A DNA stretch of 64,000 nt from positions 1,736,001 through 1,800,000 of the forward strand of contig CP024912.1 in NCBI GenBank assembly GCA_002813895.1. Reading direction: 5' to 3'. Source of the DNA: Cyanobacterium sp. HL-69. GTDB taxonomy: Bacteria; Cyanobacteriota; Cyanobacteriia; Cyanobacteriales; Cyanobacteriaceae. The notes under the pieces are model-generated. The model worked only from the letters and a program-made list of their open reading frames with translations, ran no database searches and was not told the DNA's origin. The position numbers were made by a program, and so were the translations under genes. Within the stretch, counting starts at the first letter, position 1. Every line of letters starts with the position of its first letter. Below are positions 39,387 to 49,224 of the stretch, one piece after another.

Positions 39387-40073
39387 CTACGGATAAATCA
39401 AAGGATACTCCTCCACAGGGATGTAAACCCCATCACACTGCCCCTTATAACGATATTCCACCAGAGTAAAATTACCATCTTGCCATTGATAAGTAGCATA
39501 ACTGCCACAATCTCCCAAACCCCTCGCTTTTCTATCCACCATCAACTGCTCTGTTTCAGGATCAAACTCCAGAGCACCCGTTAACAAAGAAGTTTCTCCA
39601 ATTTGCAAACTCCCTCCCCGCTCCTCAAAAACAGTAAAACTCAACGTACTAATAAGATGTTCCGCTTGATTAGCATCATAAAATAAATATTGATAACTTC
39701 CTTGATACGCCCCCACAAAACAAAAAATTTCTACCAAATATTCAGTAGTATTCAACTCATAAATATTAGTATTTTCATCAGAAATAAGGTGATTCTCACT
39801 GTTACAAACGCCTAAATCATCTTTTTCCCCAAGACTTCTAATAATTTCCTCATTATCTAAAGAAGGAACATCTGCCAAGCCTTCCAACCTTATCAAAGGA
39901 TTATTTTCACATCCTAAAATAAACTGTAGAGTCAGTAGAACGAAAATAAAAAAAGTATTGTGTTGGTATTTAAAAATATTTCGTTTTAACAATTGATAGG
40001 AAGTAAAAGAATGAAAGTATTTGCTTAAATGTAATCTTAACTTATAAGATATAGAGTTAAACAACCAAATCAT
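39387..40073 (-). CDS. DUF1176-like lipoprotein
   Basis: A protein of up to 228 residues. The lipobox FILGC predicts lipid attachment after a hydrophobic stretch ([15 protein letters not shown]). The C-terminal part [17 protein letters not shown] and EEYPLIYP resembles DUF1176. The ATG at 40073 puts about 53 residues before the lipobox, too long for a signal peptide, and leaves only 12 bases to the divergent metK start. A TTG at 39992 would give a normal 26-residue signal and is more likely. Function unknown. Confidence 0.7.
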   Translation of the reverse strand: MIWLFNSISYKLRLHLSKYFHSFTSYQLLKRNIFKYQHNTFFIFVLLTLQFILGCENNPLIRLEGLADVPSLDNEEIIRSLGEKDDLGVCNSENHLISDENTNIYELNTTEYLVEIFCFVGAYQGSYQYLFYDANQAEHLISTLSFTVFEERGGSLQIGETSLLTGALEFDPETEQLMVDRKARGLGDCGSYATYQWQDGNFTLVEYRYKGQCDGVYIPVEEYPLIYP

Positions 40074-40085
40074 CGAGGGAAAAAG

Positions 40086-41327
40086 TTGAGTAGAAAATAT
40101 TTATTTACCTCCGAGTCTGTCACCGAAGGTCATCCCGATAAAATATGTGACCAAATATCTGACACCATTTTAGACGCTTTATTAAATGAAGATCCATATA
40201 GTAGAGTGGCTGCGGAGGTTGTAGTCAATACAGGATTAGTCCTCATCACAGGGGAAATTTCATCAAAGGCTCAAGTTAATTATATTGACTTAGCCCGTAA
40301 AAAAATCGCTGAGATTGGCTACACCGATGCTAACAATGGTTTTTCTGCCAATAGCTGTTCGGTATTAGTAGCCCTAGACGAACAATCCGCTGATATTGCC
40401 CAAGGGGTTAACCAAGCCCAGGAGCAAAGGGAAAAGCTCAGTGACAATGAGTTAGATAAAATTGGTGCAGGAGATCAAGGGTTAATGTTTGGTTTTGCCT
40501 GTGACGAAACCCCTGAATTAATGCCCCTGCCCATTAGTTTAGCCCATAGGATGTCCAGAAGATTAGCAGCTGTTAGAAAGTCTGGAGAATTACCTTATTT
40601 AGGGCCAGACGGTAAAACTCAAGTTACTGTAGCTTATGAAAACGATCGCCCCGTAGGCATTGATACCATCCTTATTTCTACTCAACACACCGAAACCATC
40701 GGCAATATCAGTGATAATGACAAAATTCAAGCTACCCTCAAAGAAGCCATCCAAGAAACCGTCGTTCACCCCGTCTTCCACGACTTAGAAATTAAACCAT
40801 CTAACAAAACCCGTTTCTTGCTCAACCCCACAGGAAAATTTGTTATTGGGGGGCCCCAAGGAGACTCAGGCTTAACAGGAAGAAAAATTATCATCGATAC
40901 CTATGGCGGTTATTCTCGCCATGGCGGGGGTGCATTTTCAGGAAAAGACCCCACCAAAGTAGATCGTAGTGCTTCCTATGCCTGTCGCTATGTTGCCAAA
41001 AACATCGTTGCGGCTGGACTCGCTTCTAAGTGTGAAGTGCAAGTCAGCTATGCCATTGGAGTAGCCCAACCCGTGAGTATTTTTATCGAAACCTTTGGCA
41101 CTGCTAAAGTATCCGAAGAACAACTGTTATCTGCGGTAAAAACTCACTTTGACTTGCGCCCTGCAGGTATTATTCAAATGTTTGATCTTTGTTCCCTTCC
41201 TTCCCAGAGAGGGGGTCGTTTTTATCAAGACGTAGCGGCTTACGGACATTTTGGCAGAAACGATTTAGATTTACCTTGGGAAAAAACCGATAAGGTATCC
41301 GCACTCAAACAAGAGTTAGGAGTTTAG
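40086..41327 (+). CDS. metK: S-adenosylmethionine synthetase
   Basis: A 413-residue enzyme forming SAM from methionine and ATP. Motifs include [20 protein letters not shown], the P-loop-like [12 protein letters not shown] and [16 protein letters not shown]. Start is TTG at 40086 (MSRKYLFT), supported by GAGG 7 bases upstream; no suitable ATG lies nearby. Its promoter must overlap the 5' end of the divergent lipoprotein frame, which argues for a later start of that gene. Confidence 0.97.
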   Translation: MSRKYLFTSESVTEGHPDKICDQISDTILDALLNEDPYSRVAAEVVVNTGLVLITGEISSKAQVNYIDLARKKIAEIGYTDANNGFSANSCSVLVALDEQSADIAQGVNQAQEQREKLSDNELDKIGAGDQGLMFGFACDETPELMPLPISLAHRMSRRLAAVRKSGELPYLGPDGKTQVTVAYENDRPVGIDTILISTQHTETIGNISDNDKIQATLKEAIQETVVHPVFHDLEIKPSNKTRFLLNPTGKFVIGGPQGDSGLTGRKIIIDTYGGYSRHGGGAFSGKDPTKVDRSASYACRYVAKNIVAAGLASKCEVQVSYAIGVAQPVSIFIETFGTAKVSEEQLLSAVKTHFDLRPAGIIQMFDLCSLPSQRGGRFYQDVAAYGHFGRNDLDLPWEKTDKVSALKQELGV

Positions 41328-41336
41328 ATGCAACAA

Positions 41337-41380
41337 GGGGGGGGTATATTCCATAACATAACCGCCCCTATAAGTTTTTT
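41337..41380 (+). terminator. metK terminator
   Basis: GGGGGGGGTAT at 41337-41347 pairs with ATAACCGCCCC at 41358-41368 with two mismatches. A run of six T follows at 41375-41380. It lies 10 bases behind the metK stop. Confidence 0.6.
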
Positions 41381-41419
41381 ATTATCTACAATAAAAATCA
41401 TAGTCATGAATAGAGCAAG

Positions 41420-41656
41420 ATGATTAAAACTTATCAAATTACCCTTGAAGGAGATAAAGTAAAGTGGTTAGGGGAAAAACCAAAAGCAGATATTACCCAT
41501 GCCATTTTGGTCGTAGAAGAAAAAGAAATAATTCCCACTCAAATTTTAGAACCAAAACGTACAACCCCAGAACACTTGAAAGGACAAATCAAGACATTTG
41601 GTGATATTGTTAGCCCCGTGGTTGATGAGGAAGATTGGGAATGTCTCAAAGAATAG
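41420..41656 (+). CDS. Putative antitoxin of a VapBC-type pair
   Basis: A 78-residue protein. The first half is a short beta-rich region (KTYQITLEGDKVKWLGE, then THAILVVEEKE); the second half contains a helix and the acidic VVDEEDWECLKE tail. It has no obvious DNA-binding motif but the size and organisation are those of small antitoxins paired with PIN toxins in cyanobacteria. It overlaps the toxin gene by 16 bases. It probably wraps the toxin with its C-terminal tail. Confidence 0.78.
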   Translation: MIKTYQITLEGDKVKWLGEKPKADITHAILVVEEKEIIPTQILEPKRTTPEHLKGQIKTFGDIVSPVVDEEDWECLKE

Positions 41657-42045
41657 TTCTCGATACTCATATTTGGTTATGGTATATCAACGGAAATTTT
41701 GATAAATTTCCTAAACATTGGCACGAACAAATTAGAAATGCTGACTTAATAGGGGTTTCTTCGGTTTCTTGTTATGAAATTGTTTTAGCCCATAGTAAAG
41801 GACGTTTAGAATTAAATATACCTGTTAAACAATGGTTAATTGATGCTCTGCAACCATCAGGAATTGAATTGTTACCCTTAAATCCTGAAATTTCTTTCAA
41901 AGCGGTGAATTTATCCCTCATTCATAAAGATCCGTTTGATCGTATTATTATTGCGACAACACTTGAATATAAAGCAAAATTAGCGAGTATTGATAGTTTA
42001 TTTTGTAAATACCCTGAGCTTCAAGATAATTTGATGACTAACTAA
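41641..42045 (+). CDS. PIN-domain ribonuclease toxin, VapC family
   Basis: A 134-residue PIN protein. The acidic metal site is D8 in LDTHIW, E46 in CYEIVL, D97/D100 in HKDPFDRII and D118 in ASIDSL. VapC proteins cleave RNA, often tRNA, when the antitoxin is degraded. I chose ATG 41641; GAGGA lies about 10 bases upstream inside the antitoxin frame. The pair forms a two-gene cassette between metK and the glycoside hydrolase and may be a later insertion. Confidence 0.9.
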   Translation: MSQRIVLDTHIWLWYINGNFDKFPKHWHEQIRNADLIGVSSVSCYEIVLAHSKGRLELNIPVKQWLIDALQPSGIELLPLNPEISFKAVNLSLIHKDPFDRIIIATTLEYKAKLASIDSLFCKYPELQDNLMTN

Positions 42046-42068
42046 AAACAGTTAACAATTTGTTGTTG

Positions 42069-42085
42069 GGTGGGCAATGCCCACC
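42069..42085. repeat. GGTGGG palindrome, copy 4
   Basis: GGTGGGC-AAT-GCCCACC, a perfect 7-bp stem between the convergent VapC-like gene (stop 42045) and the glycoside hydrolase (stop 42094). It is identical to the copy at 61991. Confidence 0.85.
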
Positions 42086-42093
42086 ATAAAATC

Positions 42094-44607
42094 TTATAAA
42101 TTAGGGGTTAATAATACACCCTGACTTTGACCCAGAATAATATGGTTTAAGTCCTTAATATCCTCAATTTCAGGCAAATTAGGGGTAGTTAACTCCACTT
42201 TCCATTCCGTAGGATCTAACTGTAACCAATCGAGGAGGTTAATTTCAACCTTTTGCCCTTCAAGATTGGCAACCATGACAATTTTTTTATCAGGCATTTT
42301 AGGGTGCGATCGCACTCCATAAAAAATAGTCGCATCATCTTCTTCAATCTTATTAAAGCGATCGCCTCCATGCAAACTTTTACCAAGCCATGGATTATGA
42401 CGACGTAACTCCCTCAAACGAAGATTATACTCAGCAAGGGCAGGATCAACCATTTTAGTATAGTGAGAAACATTACAAATCTCAGAACAATCCTCCATAA
42501 ACATCAAAGCCCACCGTTTAAGATTATCAATGTCCAGATTTTGACAAAAAGCAATCATATTACTCTCCCTCATCTCCTTCATTTCCTCAATATTACAAGC
42601 CCCATCATCAAAACAAAGCTGACAAACCTTCACCACCTCCTGAAGATCATAATTCCGAGCTATCATACTCGCATTAAGAGCATGGGTAAACTCCCTTAAC
42701 TGTTCCAACTTATCAAACCCTAAAGACTTCATCCGTTGAAAAGCATCCTGCCGATGATAACGCTCCTCAGTCATCTGCCAGTCCAAAAAGCCCACTTCCT
42801 CAGAAACCACCTTAACCCCATACTCCTCATCCGTATTACGGAAAAACATCCAAGGGGCGTGCATCAAAACATTAATAAAATCCATCGGTAAACCAGGGCT
42901 AAAACCATATACCCACATGGTCACCGCAGGATTATCATAGGCACCCCGAATCACATCATTGAGAGTTTCTCCCAAACGCCAATTAATCTCAAGGCGAGTA
43001 TCTACCTGACTACCACGGCGTAACGTATCATGGTTACCACACCCCGTAATCCAGTTTTGTCCTTGATACATCACCTCACACACCCGTTGCCACTTTTTGC
43101 GCCAAAAACCTTTAATACTAGGGGTATTGTGGGCAAAAATTAGAGGTCCCCACTGATAGGACTCTGGTTTAAGATTAATTAAATCCATGTAGGTGGACTT
43201 GCTTTCCCAACCCTCCTCTGGCCAAGGGCGTCCATCTTCAAAAATAGTGAATAATAACCTTTTATAACCCCCTACCTCTTGCACCAAATCACTCATGGCA
43301 AGAAGATATTGATCATCCTGCTCTACCCTACCAGTAAGGGGATTAAAAAAGCGAAAATCTTGACCGCCATCAACCCGAATACCATCTGCCCCAGTATTAA
43401 TTTTTCTCCTTTGCATTTCTAGTAAAATGGATCTAACCATGGGAAGCTGGTGGTTTAAATCCTGCCCATACATATTAGGACCCTTGAAAAATTGATTGTT
43501 TATTAATAGTTCCGCTTGGTTGTCCGCATGACCATATACTAAATCATAGATAAGACCAATGGGTTTATCTGGAAAATTATGTAATACCCCAATCAAGTCA
43601 TATAATTCATCAGGACGTAAACTAGAAAGAATAGAAGGGCTAGTGGCAGCGGCTCCGATAATAGGTACATCATAACCCCAGCCTTGGGTATTGGGTTTAG
43701 TTACTTTAACTTGAATACCTTCAATACTTTTGAAAATATCATCCCCTTCAGGAATGCTTTTAGGGGCAATACCACAACATTCTTCGACAATTTCAAACAA
43801 TCTACTATCCTGACTCAAATCTTTACGATATTCGATAGTAGGCTCAATGGGAAGTAGTTGGACTGCATCATAACCTATATAATGTTCGTCTTGGGGTTCT
43901 AGAGGCTGGTTATTCCTTATTTTTTTGCCAATATCTTTATATACCTTAGTTAACCCAGCCAAAGTACCTTCAGCAGAAGCTGTACCTACATGGAGTTGCA
44001 AAATATTAATGGGAGTAGCAGTGCGAGGGATATTTTCTTCTTCAGTGGTACCTGTGACTTTAAAATAATCTAGGTCTGTTCTTTCTTTTTCTAGTTTGCC
44101 CATGTCATACAATTCTGCGGGGGCAAATACTCCGAAGGGCAATGAATAAGCTAGGGCATCTCTGATAATTTCAATTTGTCCGTAGGGGTTGCGATAACGT
44201 AGCCAATAAAATGAGCCAAGGGTTTCTCTGGTTCCTGCTTTCATTCCCTCTATGATGCCCCAAAAGAATTTACCTCTTTTTTTTAGGAAAATACAATCTC
44301 GTCTCATTTCGATGGTAGAGCTTTCTGAGGATAAAAGATCTTTTACTTTTACATCTTCGCTAGGGGTAAAGACTTCTAAATAAATCTCGTTAAGGTGCAT
44401 TACTTCCCTAAGTAGTTGGGGAGTCCAAAAACCTATTTGAGTTAGTCCATCTTCTCTATAGTTGGCACCGAGATAGGTGGCTACCTCCTGATTTTCTTCA
44501 AAAACAGTATTAGATGATTTTTCAATTTTTTTGATTTTATTTATTAATTTTCTCGTTTCTGATTCTACGAGGGCAATTTTAGTTTTGGTTTTGGTTTCCA
44601 CAGTCAA
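42094..44607 (-). CDS. gghA: Probable glucosylglycerol hydrolase (GH13-like)
   Basis: An 837-residue protein with a catalytic barrel. Region II-like GIRVDGGQDFRFF carries the probable nucleophile Asp, TIFEDGRPWPE offers the acid Glu, and TGCGNHDTLRRG is the region IV-like block with the conserved Asn-His-Asp. It resembles the cyanobacterial glucosylglycerol hydrolases, which break down the compatible solute after hypo-osmotic shock. The N-terminal 30 residues are Lys-rich and the C-terminal about 90 residues form a beta domain. The assignment rests on remembered similarity and could be another GH13-type hydrolase. Confidence 0.75.
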   Translation of the reverse strand: MTVETKTKTKIALVESETRKLINKIKKIEKSSNTVFEENQEVATYLGANYREDGLTQIGFWTPQLLREVMHLNEIYLEVFTPSEDVKVKDLLSSESSTIEMRRDCIFLKKRGKFFWGIIEGMKAGTRETLGSFYWLRYRNPYGQIEIIRDALAYSLPFGVFAPAELYDMGKLEKERTDLDYFKVTGTTEEENIPRTATPINILQLHVGTASAEGTLAGLTKVYKDIGKKIRNNQPLEPQDEHYIGYDAVQLLPIEPTIEYRKDLSQDSRLFEIVEECCGIAPKSIPEGDDIFKSIEGIQVKVTKPNTQGWGYDVPIIGAAATSPSILSSLRPDELYDLIGVLHNFPDKPIGLIYDLVYGHADNQAELLINNQFFKGPNMYGQDLNHQLPMVRSILLEMQRRKINTGADGIRVDGGQDFRFFNPLTGRVEQDDQYLLAMSDLVQEVGGYKRLLFTIFEDGRPWPEEGWESKSTYMDLINLKPESYQWGPLIFAHNTPSIKGFWRKKWQRVCEVMYQGQNWITGCGNHDTLRRGSQVDTRLEINWRLGETLNDVIRGAYDNPAVTMWVYGFSPGLPMDFINVLMHAPWMFFRNTDEEYGVKVVSEEVGFLDWQMTEERYHRQDAFQRMKSLGFDKLEQLREFTHALNASMIARNYDLQEVVKVCQLCFDDGACNIEEMKEMRESNMIAFCQNLDIDNLKRWALMFMEDCSEICNVSHYTKMVDPALAEYNLRLRELRRHNPWLGKSLHGGDRFNKIEEDDATIFYGVRSHPKMPDKKIVMVANLEGQKVEINLLDWLQLDPTEWKVELTTPNLPEIEDIKDLNHIILGQSQGVLLTPNL

Positions 44608-44874
44608 TTATTCTCTATTTTTACAATCAATAGCTTTAAAATCACACTGATTTTATTATTAATAGAAACTATTTATTATTATTTTTTTTATAGTTAATAT
44701 TCTTTTTTTGGGTAGGATACAAAAGGGATTTCCTATCAATGGTCAGCCATGACGGTAAAGCTATATTGACCAATTATAGATCAAGTTTTTCTATTTGTAC
44801 TTTAGTTTGATTAGATGGCATGATTTTCTGATAATTTAAGATACTGATAATAAAAATTAGATTTTGATTTTAAG

Positions 44875-45765
44875 ATGAAATTTTATACTTTGGACGTTTT
44901 TACAAATCAGCTTTTTTCTGGTAATCAATTGGCGGTTTTTCCAGAAGCAGAAGGTTTAACCACGGAGATTATGCAAAAGATTGCCATCGAGTTTAATTTT
45001 TCGGAAACGGTGTTTGTATTTGATGATGAGGACACAGATTTTTATCTGAGAATTTTTACCCCGGGGGGAGAAATTCCTTTTGCGGGGCATCCTACCATTG
45101 GCACGGCTTTTTTGTTGGCGAAATTGGGTAAGTTTTCTCTGGATTCTGAAGAAACAGAGGTTATGTTTAGGGAGGGGGTTGGTAATGTTCCTGTGATGGT
45201 ATTTAAAAATGAGGATGGTAAGATATGGACTCAGTTAAAAGCGCCTTGTCCTCCTGAATTTTATACGGATTGTCCTTCGAGGAAGGATTTAGCTCAGGTT
45301 TTATCTTTGGATTTAGATGATTTGATGGTGGATAATTTTGTGGTGGAGGGGGCTTCTTGTGGCTTACCCTTTTTGTTGATTCCTTTGGCTAGTTTGGAGG
45401 CGTTGAGTCGGGCAAAAATTAATCTGGGGGTTTGGCAGAGGGTTTTAAAGGATTTTTGGTCGCCCCATGTATATATTTTTGTACCAACTGGGAAAGATAG
45501 TTTTCAAGGGAGAATGTTTGCCCCTGCTCTTAATATAACGGAAGATCCTGCCACGGGTTCGGCTGCCACGGCTTTTGCTGGTTATTTGGCTAAGTATCAA
45601 GCCCAGAGTGAGGGGTGTTGGCGTTGGAATATTGCTCAAGGGTTGGAAATGGGGCGCCCTAGTCAGATAAGGGCGATCGCCCTTAAACAAAACCATATAA
45701 TTAACGAAATAAAAGTGGGGGGCGAGTCGGTAATAGTTACGGAGGGAGATTTAAAATTAAATTAA
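44875..45765 (+). CDS. PhzF family protein (isomerase/epimerase-like)
   Basis: A 296-residue PhzF-fold protein. Visible blocks are FYTLDVFTNQLFSGNQLAVF, the catalytic Glu in FNFSETVFVF, the FTPGGEIPFAGHPTIGTAF block and EDPATGSAATAFAGYL. These mark the DapF/PhzF superfamily. Outside phenazine producers the substrate is unknown. It has no phenazine genes around it, and length is normal. Confidence 0.92.
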   Translation: MKFYTLDVFTNQLFSGNQLAVFPEAEGLTTEIMQKIAIEFNFSETVFVFDDEDTDFYLRIFTPGGEIPFAGHPTIGTAFLLAKLGKFSLDSEETEVMFREGVGNVPVMVFKNEDGKIWTQLKAPCPPEFYTDCPSRKDLAQVLSLDLDDLMVDNFVVEGASCGLPFLLIPLASLEALSRAKINLGVWQRVLKDFWSPHVYIFVPTGKDSFQGRMFAPALNITEDPATGSAATAFAGYLAKYQAQSEGCWRWNIAQGLEMGRPSQIRAIALKQNHIINEIKVGGESVIVTEGDLKLN

Positions 45766-45855
45766 CAAAAAAAGTAACCCTAATTATTAAGTATTAATTA
45801 TTTTTTTTTCATAAATCTAACAAGTAACTATAATATAAGATATAGACTAACAGAA

Positions 45856-47649
45856 ATGAATATGTCCCCTAGCCCAGACGACTTGATTCTTTGCCAATGT
45901 ATTTTTAGCACTCCCAAAGATGTAAACCTAAAAATACCTTTCGGAAAATTGGACGATAGCGAAAACCTCTCTCGTTATGCCCTAGCTATGCCCTACGAGC
46001 AAGATCACCTTGAACCTTTTGCCCGTAAAGGCGACGTTTGCTACTATGAAGTTTTGGTAACGGATACCCAACCAGAAAAACTGTCATCCCTAGACGAAAA
46101 TTTAGAGAAGGTTGTAGAATTTGACCGTAAAAGTTTGATAGAAGCAGGAATACCAGGTTTAGCTTTCCCTTACCTGACTTTAACCGAATATTCTCCCCTC
46201 ATTCCCGATTTATTGGATGCTTGGCAGGATCAAGAAGGACAAGAATACGTCATCATAAACCAAAGAAGTAATTGGGAATCCTTAGGCCAATATTTTGCCC
46301 GTAATCATGTCCCTAATAACCAAGTCTTTCATCATCTCCAAACCATGGCTAAACTCTGGAAAGACTTGCACAAGTTAAAATGTTCTCAAACTCTCCTAGA
46401 AGAAGACAATCTGGGGGTAGGAGATTCTGGAGATTTAGAAATCAAAAAGCTATATTTTGATGATCTCCATAACCCTCCCCATCTCAGACAATTAGTAGAA
46501 CTCTGGATCATAATTTTAGAAGAAAATAATCAAACGGACAAAGCAACCATCATCAAAGGATTGATGGAGCAGATAGAAGAAGGTCAAATTGATACTATCA
46601 AGGAATTATCCGACGCTTTAAACATAATGTATCAACAAGCTCAGTTAAATGATTTACTAGATGATACTGAAGAAGAATTATTGATTCCCCCTGATGATGA
46701 ATTAGAAGAACTTACCGATCAATTTGACTTTGATGAGGTGGACGATGATCAAGATGCTACGGTGATCAATAGTGGGGATAGTATTGACGAACAACCCACC
46801 GTTGTTTTACCCATGACTCTCTTGAGTTTGGCGGAATGTGGCATGACTGATATTGGTATGAAACGCTCTCACAATGAAGATTGTTTTGCGGTGGAAACCA
46901 AGATTAATAAGCGAGAAACTCCCCAAGGCATTTTTTGTACGGGAAAAGGATTCTTTCTTGTGTGTGATGGTATGGGAGGACACGCTGGAGGAGAAGTAGC
47001 CAGTGCTTTAGCCGTTAAGACTCTTTATAAATATTTCCAAGACCATTGGCAAGATGGATTGCCCGACGAAGAAACCATTAAAGAGGGTATTTTAGAAGCC
47101 AATAGAGTGATCTATGATGCCAACATTGAAAAAGGTAATCTTGGCGCGGGAAGAATGGGTACAACGGTAGTAATGACCCTTGTTCAAGATAACCAAGTTG
47201 CGATCGCCCATGTGGGAGACAGTCGCATTTACCGAGTTACCAGAAAATGGGGTTTAGAACAAGTCACCACAGACCACTCCGTGGCCCAAGCAGAAATGAA
47301 AAACGGCATAGAACCAGAAATTGCCTTGGCTCGTCCTGATGCCTATCAACTTACCCAGGCTCTAGGCCCTAGAAAAAGAGAATTTGTCCATCCTGACGTT
47401 AATTTTTTAGAAGTCAAAGAAGACACAATCTTTTTAATGTGTTCCGATGGTTTATCAGACAATGAACTATTAGAAAATAATTGGCAAAGTGTTCTTTTAC
47501 CCCTACTCAGTGCCAAAGCCAATCTTCAAGAAGGAGTAACCCATCTCCTCGAATTAGCCAATCAAATTAATGGTCATGATAACATCACCTGTATTTTGAC
47601 CAGAATTAAAGTTCAACCTAATTTAGAACAAAAAAACCCCTTAATCTAA
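45856..47649 (+). CDS. PP2C serine/threonine phosphatase with a pseudokinase-like N-terminal half
   Basis: A 597-residue protein. Residues about 330-585 are a complete PP2C domain: RSHNEDCF, the metal site LVCDGMGGHAGGEVAS, VGDSRIYR, CSDGLSDNE and NGHDNITCIL. Residues about 95-225 resemble the C-lobe of a protein kinase: a YVIINQRSNWESLGQYF hinge-like stretch, LAKLWKDLHKL-like helix, then a loop where HRD would be (EEDNLGVGDSGDLEI). No catalytic HRD or DFG remains. An acidic linker lies at about 270-310. Some cyanobacterial phosphatases of this class have similar N-termini. It may sense a ligand or dock a kinase. Confidence 0.88.
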   Translation: MNMSPSPDDLILCQCIFSTPKDVNLKIPFGKLDDSENLSRYALAMPYEQDHLEPFARKGDVCYYEVLVTDTQPEKLSSLDENLEKVVEFDRKSLIEAGIPGLAFPYLTLTEYSPLIPDLLDAWQDQEGQEYVIINQRSNWESLGQYFARNHVPNNQVFHHLQTMAKLWKDLHKLKCSQTLLEEDNLGVGDSGDLEIKKLYFDDLHNPPHLRQLVELWIIILEENNQTDKATIIKGLMEQIEEGQIDTIKELSDALNIMYQQAQLNDLLDDTEEELLIPPDDELEELTDQFDFDEVDDDQDATVINSGDSIDEQPTVVLPMTLLSLAECGMTDIGMKRSHNEDCFAVETKINKRETPQGIFCTGKGFFLVCDGMGGHAGGEVASALAVKTLYKYFQDHWQDGLPDEETIKEGILEANRVIYDANIEKGNLGAGRMGTTVVMTLVQDNQVAIAHVGDSRIYRVTRKWGLEQVTTDHSVAQAEMKNGIEPEIALARPDAYQLTQALGPRKREFVHPDVNFLEVKEDTIFLMCSDGLSDNELLENNWQSVLLPLLSAKANLQEGVTHLLELANQINGHDNITCILTRIKVQPNLEQKNPLI

Positions 47650-47908
47650 GATAATAATGAATATTAGATAATAAAAGTTAGGTAATGAGTAATTATTAAT
47701 CATATGAGTATATAGCCTATGTAATAAAGGATTAAGCTATTTTATCAACCCCAAAATAATTGAGATAGATTTCAGAATATAAAATTTTTAAGAAAATTTT
47801 GTGAACTTAATTGATCAATCTTTCGTCTATAGAGGCGTAGTAAAACAAACTACTTCGTACTTATTCATTTATTCAATATTCAAACTTAGATTTATCAAAT
47901 CATTTCCC

Positions 47909-48535
47909 ATGAAAAAAGTTCAATCCTTACTGTCCAAATTTTCCATTAGTGCCTTTGCTCTAATCTTTGCTGCTAACTTTAGCATCCCTTCCCACGCACT
48001 AGATGCTTCCTCTGAATCCCAAAATACAGCGAATAACCTTGCAATGATGCACGGTGACCATGACTCAGAAGAAGAAATGGAAATGATGGAAGATGCCTCA
48101 GAAGAAACCACAGAAATGGGTTTTAAGGTGATGACCGCAATGTTATCTGGTAATAACATTTATCCTGAGCCTGTCATGACCAATGCAGGAGGGGTTGCTG
48201 TGGCAATCTTGGGGCAAGATAATACCTTAATGGTTTATGGTAGTTTCAACGGTTTAAGTAGTGCCTTAAGAGATTATGAAACCGATCCCTTAGATCCTCC
48301 TAATCCTGCCGTTACTTCTGCTGTACATTTACATTTAGGTACTCCCGAGGAAAATGGCTCTTTTGCCCGTGCTTTATCTGTCACCACTTCTGAAGATGGC
48401 TTAAGTGGTCTTTTCACTGGCACTTATCAATTATCTGACGAAGAAGTTATGGCTCTAGGAGAAGGTAATTTATACATTGATATTCACACAACCATGAATC
48501 GTGGCGGTGAGTTGAGAGGAGTTGTTCAAGAGTAA
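47909..48535 (+). CDS. Exported CHRD-domain protein
   Basis: A 208-residue exported protein. The signal peptide runs about 1-30 (MKKVQSLLSKFSISAFALIF...SHA). A short Met/His/Glu/Asp-rich stretch (MMHGDHDSEEEMEMME) might bind metal. The rest is a CHRD domain with SAVHLHLG and DIHTTMNRGGELRGVV, a beta fold shared with chordin and many bacterial exported proteins. I chose ATG 47909 because it begins the signal peptide; the frame extends upstream to 47801 without a likely start. Confidence 0.85.
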   Translation: MKKVQSLLSKFSISAFALIFAANFSIPSHALDASSESQNTANNLAMMHGDHDSEEEMEMMEDASEETTEMGFKVMTAMLSGNNIYPEPVMTNAGGVAVAILGQDNTLMVYGSFNGLSSALRDYETDPLDPPNPAVTSAVHLHLGTPEENGSFARALSVTTSEDGLSGLFTGTYQLSDEEVMALGEGNLYIDIHTTMNRGGELRGVVQE

Positions 48536-48596
48536 TAGTGTTTGAACATTGTTAAATTGATTAATGAATTGAGGGATTTTTGATAGAATCTCCTCT

Positions 48597-48626
48597 GGTG
48601 GGTATATAGCCCACCTTTTATTTTTT
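48597..48626 (+). terminator. CHRD gene terminator, GGTGGG palindrome copy 5
   Basis: GGTGGG-TATATAG-CCCACC followed by TTTTATTTTTT. It lies behind the CHRD gene and before the lipase gene on the same strand; the arms match the other family members. Confidence 0.75.
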
Positions 48627-48639
48627 GTAAGAATAATTG

Positions 48640-49221
48640 ATGAATCCCATTGTTTTAATTCATGGTTTTATGGATCAAAGTGCTGTGTTTAATTCCATGT
48701 TTTTATATTTAGAAAATCAAGGATATAATGTTCATGCAATTGATCTTACTCCTTGTTACGGCACAGCAGATTTGAAAGTATTGGCTCAACAGGTTAAGGA
48801 ATATATTGATAAGACTTTTGAGAAGGAAGAAAAAGTTAATTTACTAGGTTTTAGTATGGGTGGTTTAGTTACCCGTTACTATTTACAAAAATTGGGAGGT
48901 GTGGAAAAAGTAGATAAATATATTAATGTTTCTGCCCCCAATAATGGAACTATCATGGCTTATTTATTACCTTTTTTGGGCATTAAACAAATGCGCCCAC
49001 AAAGTGATTTTTTATTAGATTTAAATAAGGATATAAATGAAAGTTTATCAAAAGTTAAATGTTTATTTTTATGGACTCCTTTTGATTTAATGATTTTTCC
49101 TCCTAAAAGCTCTATCATGAAACCATTTCCCGTGGAAAGAATACCTGTACTAACTCATAAATGGATGATTAGCGATCGCAGGGTTTTAGAAAGAGTTAAT
49201 AAATTTTTGAAGGAGAAATAA
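48640..49221 (+). CDS. Alpha/beta hydrolase, lipase-like
   Basis: A 193-residue hydrolase. N-terminal PIVLIHGFMDQ forms the oxyanion-hole strand. The nucleophile elbow GFSMGG places Ser at residue 72. The YINVSAPNNGT and LWTPFDLMIFPP stretches match bacterial triacylglycerol lipase-like proteins. The likely catalytic Asp and His are toward the C-terminus. No signal peptide is present, so it acts in the cytoplasm. Substrate unknown. It converges with cofG, whose stop is 4 bases away. Confidence 0.85.
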   Translation: MNPIVLIHGFMDQSAVFNSMFLYLENQGYNVHAIDLTPCYGTADLKVLAQQVKEYIDKTFEKEEKVNLLGFSMGGLVTRYYLQKLGGVEKVDKYINVSAPNNGTIMAYLLPFLGIKQMRPQSDFLLDLNKDINESLSKVKCLFLWTPFDLMIFPPKSSIMKPFPVERIPVLTHKWMISDRRVLERVNKFLKEK

Positions 49222-49224
49222 AGT

